DNA from: Chitinophaga vietnamensis
GTDB lineage: Bacteria; Bacteroidota; Bacteroidia; Chitinophagales; Chitinophagaceae
Length of the DNA stretch: 64,000 nucleotides
NCBI RefSeq assembly: GCF_902167635.1
Contig: NZ_CABHMS010000001.1
Coordinates: forward strand, 806,001-870,000
Reading direction: 5' to 3'
This document shows, piece after piece, positions 62,958-64,000 of the stretch; the first letter of the stretch is position 1, and each line of letters begins with the position of its first letter. The notes below the pieces were generated by a model. That model was not told where the DNA came from, did no database searches, and was given only the letters and a program-made list of their open reading frames with translations. Both the position numbers and the translations under genes were made by a program.

Positions 62958-64000
62958 ATGACAACGAGCGAGATTTTTTCAAGCAGGCTACAGCAGCTGG
63001 AAGCAGCGCAACAGGAACTGTTTCAATTGCGCAATGAACCGATACTTCCGGGCAATGGCATATATGAGCGCTATCGCTATCCGGTGCTCACAGCGGCGCA
63101 TACCCCTCTTTCATGGCGTTACGACCTGAACCCGGCCACCAATCCTTACTGTATGGAACGTTTCGGCATCAACGCTACGTTCAATGCAGGAGCGATGAAA
63201 TGGCAGGGTCGCTATATTATGATGGTACGTGTAGAAGGCGCTGACCGCAAATCATTTTTTGCGATCGCTGAAAGTGCCGATGGTATTCAGCACTGGCGCT
63301 TCCGTAACACGCCGGTAGCATTGCCGGAAACCGAGGTGCCCGATGTGAACGTATATGATATACGCCTTACCGAACATGCCGATGGCTGGATATATGGCCT
63401 CTTCTGTACAGAACGCAAAGACCCGCAGGCGCCTCCGGGCGATATGTCGTCGGCCATCGCGCAATGTGGTATCGTGCGTACTAAAGACCTCGAACAGTGG
63501 GAGCGCTTGCCGGACCTCATCACGTCTTCGCCACAGCAACGCAACGTGGTGCTGCACCCTGAATTTGTAAATGGTCAATACGCCTTTTATACCCGTCCGC
63601 AGGACAATTTCATCGAAGCCGGTTCCGGCGGAGGTATCGCTGTCGGCTATACGAAAGATATTACCCATCCGGTGGTAAGCACTGAAACGGTGATCGACCC
63701 GCGTCAATATCACACCATCAGTGAGCTGAAGAACGGCCAGGGGCCTGCGCCGCTGAAAACTTCCGAAGGCTGGCTGCACCTCGCCCATGGCGTGCGCAAC
63801 ACCGCCGCCGGCCTGCGTTATGTGCTCTACATGTTCCTCACCGACCTGCACGACATCACCAAAGTGATTGCCAAACCAGCCGGTTACTTTATGGCGCCGC
63901 AGGGAGAAGAGCGCATCGGCGACGTATCCAACGTGCTTTTCTGCAATGGCTGGATCGCCGACGACAACGGCCGCGTCCTCATCTACTACGCCTCTTCTGA
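62958..64000 (+). CDS. GH130 glycoside phosphorylase, 4-O-beta-D-mannosyl-D-glucose phosphorylase-like (3' partial)
   Basis: The frame runs from the ATG at 62958 to the right edge without a stop, 347 complete codons. The GH130 features are [37 protein letters not shown], the catalytic Asp region [22 protein letters not shown] and [20 protein letters not shown]. Family members cleave beta-mannosyl bonds with phosphate, giving mannose-1-phosphate; the GH130_1 branch uses mannosyl-glucose. With the symporter it would provide the cytoplasmic step of beta-mannan use. Confidence 0.88.
   Translation, partial: MTTSEIFSSRLQQLEAAQQELFQLRNEPILPGNGIYERYRYPVLTAAHTPLSWRYDLNPATNPYCMERFGINATFNAGAMKWQGRYIMMVRVEGADRKSFFAIAESADGIQHWRFRNTPVALPETEVPDVNVYDIRLTEHADGWIYGLFCTERKDPQAPPGDMSSAIAQCGIVRTKDLEQWERLPDLITSSPQQRNVVLHPEFVNGQYAFYTRPQDNFIEAGSGGGIAVGYTKDITHPVVSTETVIDPRQYHTISELKNGQGPAPLKTSEGWLHLAHGVRNTAAGLRYVLYMFLTDLHDITKVIAKPAGYFMAPQGEERIGDVSNVLFCNGWIADDNGRVLIYYASS

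Overview
The window reads as chromosomal DNA from a Bacteroidota bacterium, most likely Chitinophagaceae and close to Chitinophaga. The reasons are: promoters with the Bacteroidota -7 element TAnnTTTG; a SusC/SusD pair; a type IX secretion sorting domain; glycine-glycine leader class I lanthipeptide precursors of the Bacteroidota type; DUF2911 and DUF4236 proteins; and long-stem terminators instead of Shine-Dalgarno-rich spacing. The family-level placement is inference from gene content. No phage, IS element or CRISPR array is visible.

Layout. 1-8.5 kb: a 5'-truncated alpha/beta hydrolase, two proteins of unknown function, a 54-residue proline-tailed peptide in front of a TPR histidine kinase/response regulator pair, a DUF4236/SH3 membrane protein, a DJ-1/PfpI remnant and a sialate O-acetylesterase. 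8.5-16.2 kb: tRNA-Asp, an AraC regulator, lpdA, a DUF2911 protein, a HEIGH metallopeptidase lipoprotein and a GH10 xylanase. 16.2-28.4 kb: an assimilatory nitrate locus. cobA and a Crp/Fnr regulator run leftward; nirB, nirD, an outer-membrane porin, narK, a fused nitrate reductase and a rubredoxin-tailed protein run rightward. Together these take up nitrate, reduce it to ammonium and make the siroheme needed.

28.8-40.1 kb is the most unusual part: a class I lanthipeptide locus. It has an outer-membrane beta-barrel receptor, four precursor genes that share a 30-residue double-glycine leader, a full-length LanB dehydratase, a LanC homologue, an unrecognised 345-residue protein and a C39-peptidase ABC exporter. 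In the LanC protein the Cys-His zinc-ligand pair is replaced by Phe-Tyr (residues 307-308), so how the rings close is an open question. Two precursors carry one copy of a Ser/Thr-Gly-Cys-rich module and two carry it twice.

40.1-48.2 kb is largely housekeeping: a Crp-like regulator, a dienelactone hydrolase, a second identical tRNA-Asp, accA, dapA, RNase Z, a STAS protein and clpC. 48.6-53.9 kb encodes three secreted surface proteins, the last with a type IX sorting domain. 54.0-55.1 kb holds cmk and a possible non-coding transcript. 55.2-64 kb is a glycan utilisation locus: an AraC-type regulator divergent from susC-susD, a sodium:solute symporter and a 3'-truncated GH130 phosphorylase, which together suggest beta-mannan or mannosyl-glucose use. 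Two convergent intergenic regions contain large hairpins built from short AT-rich tandem repeats, and one contains a REPIN-like inverted pair.
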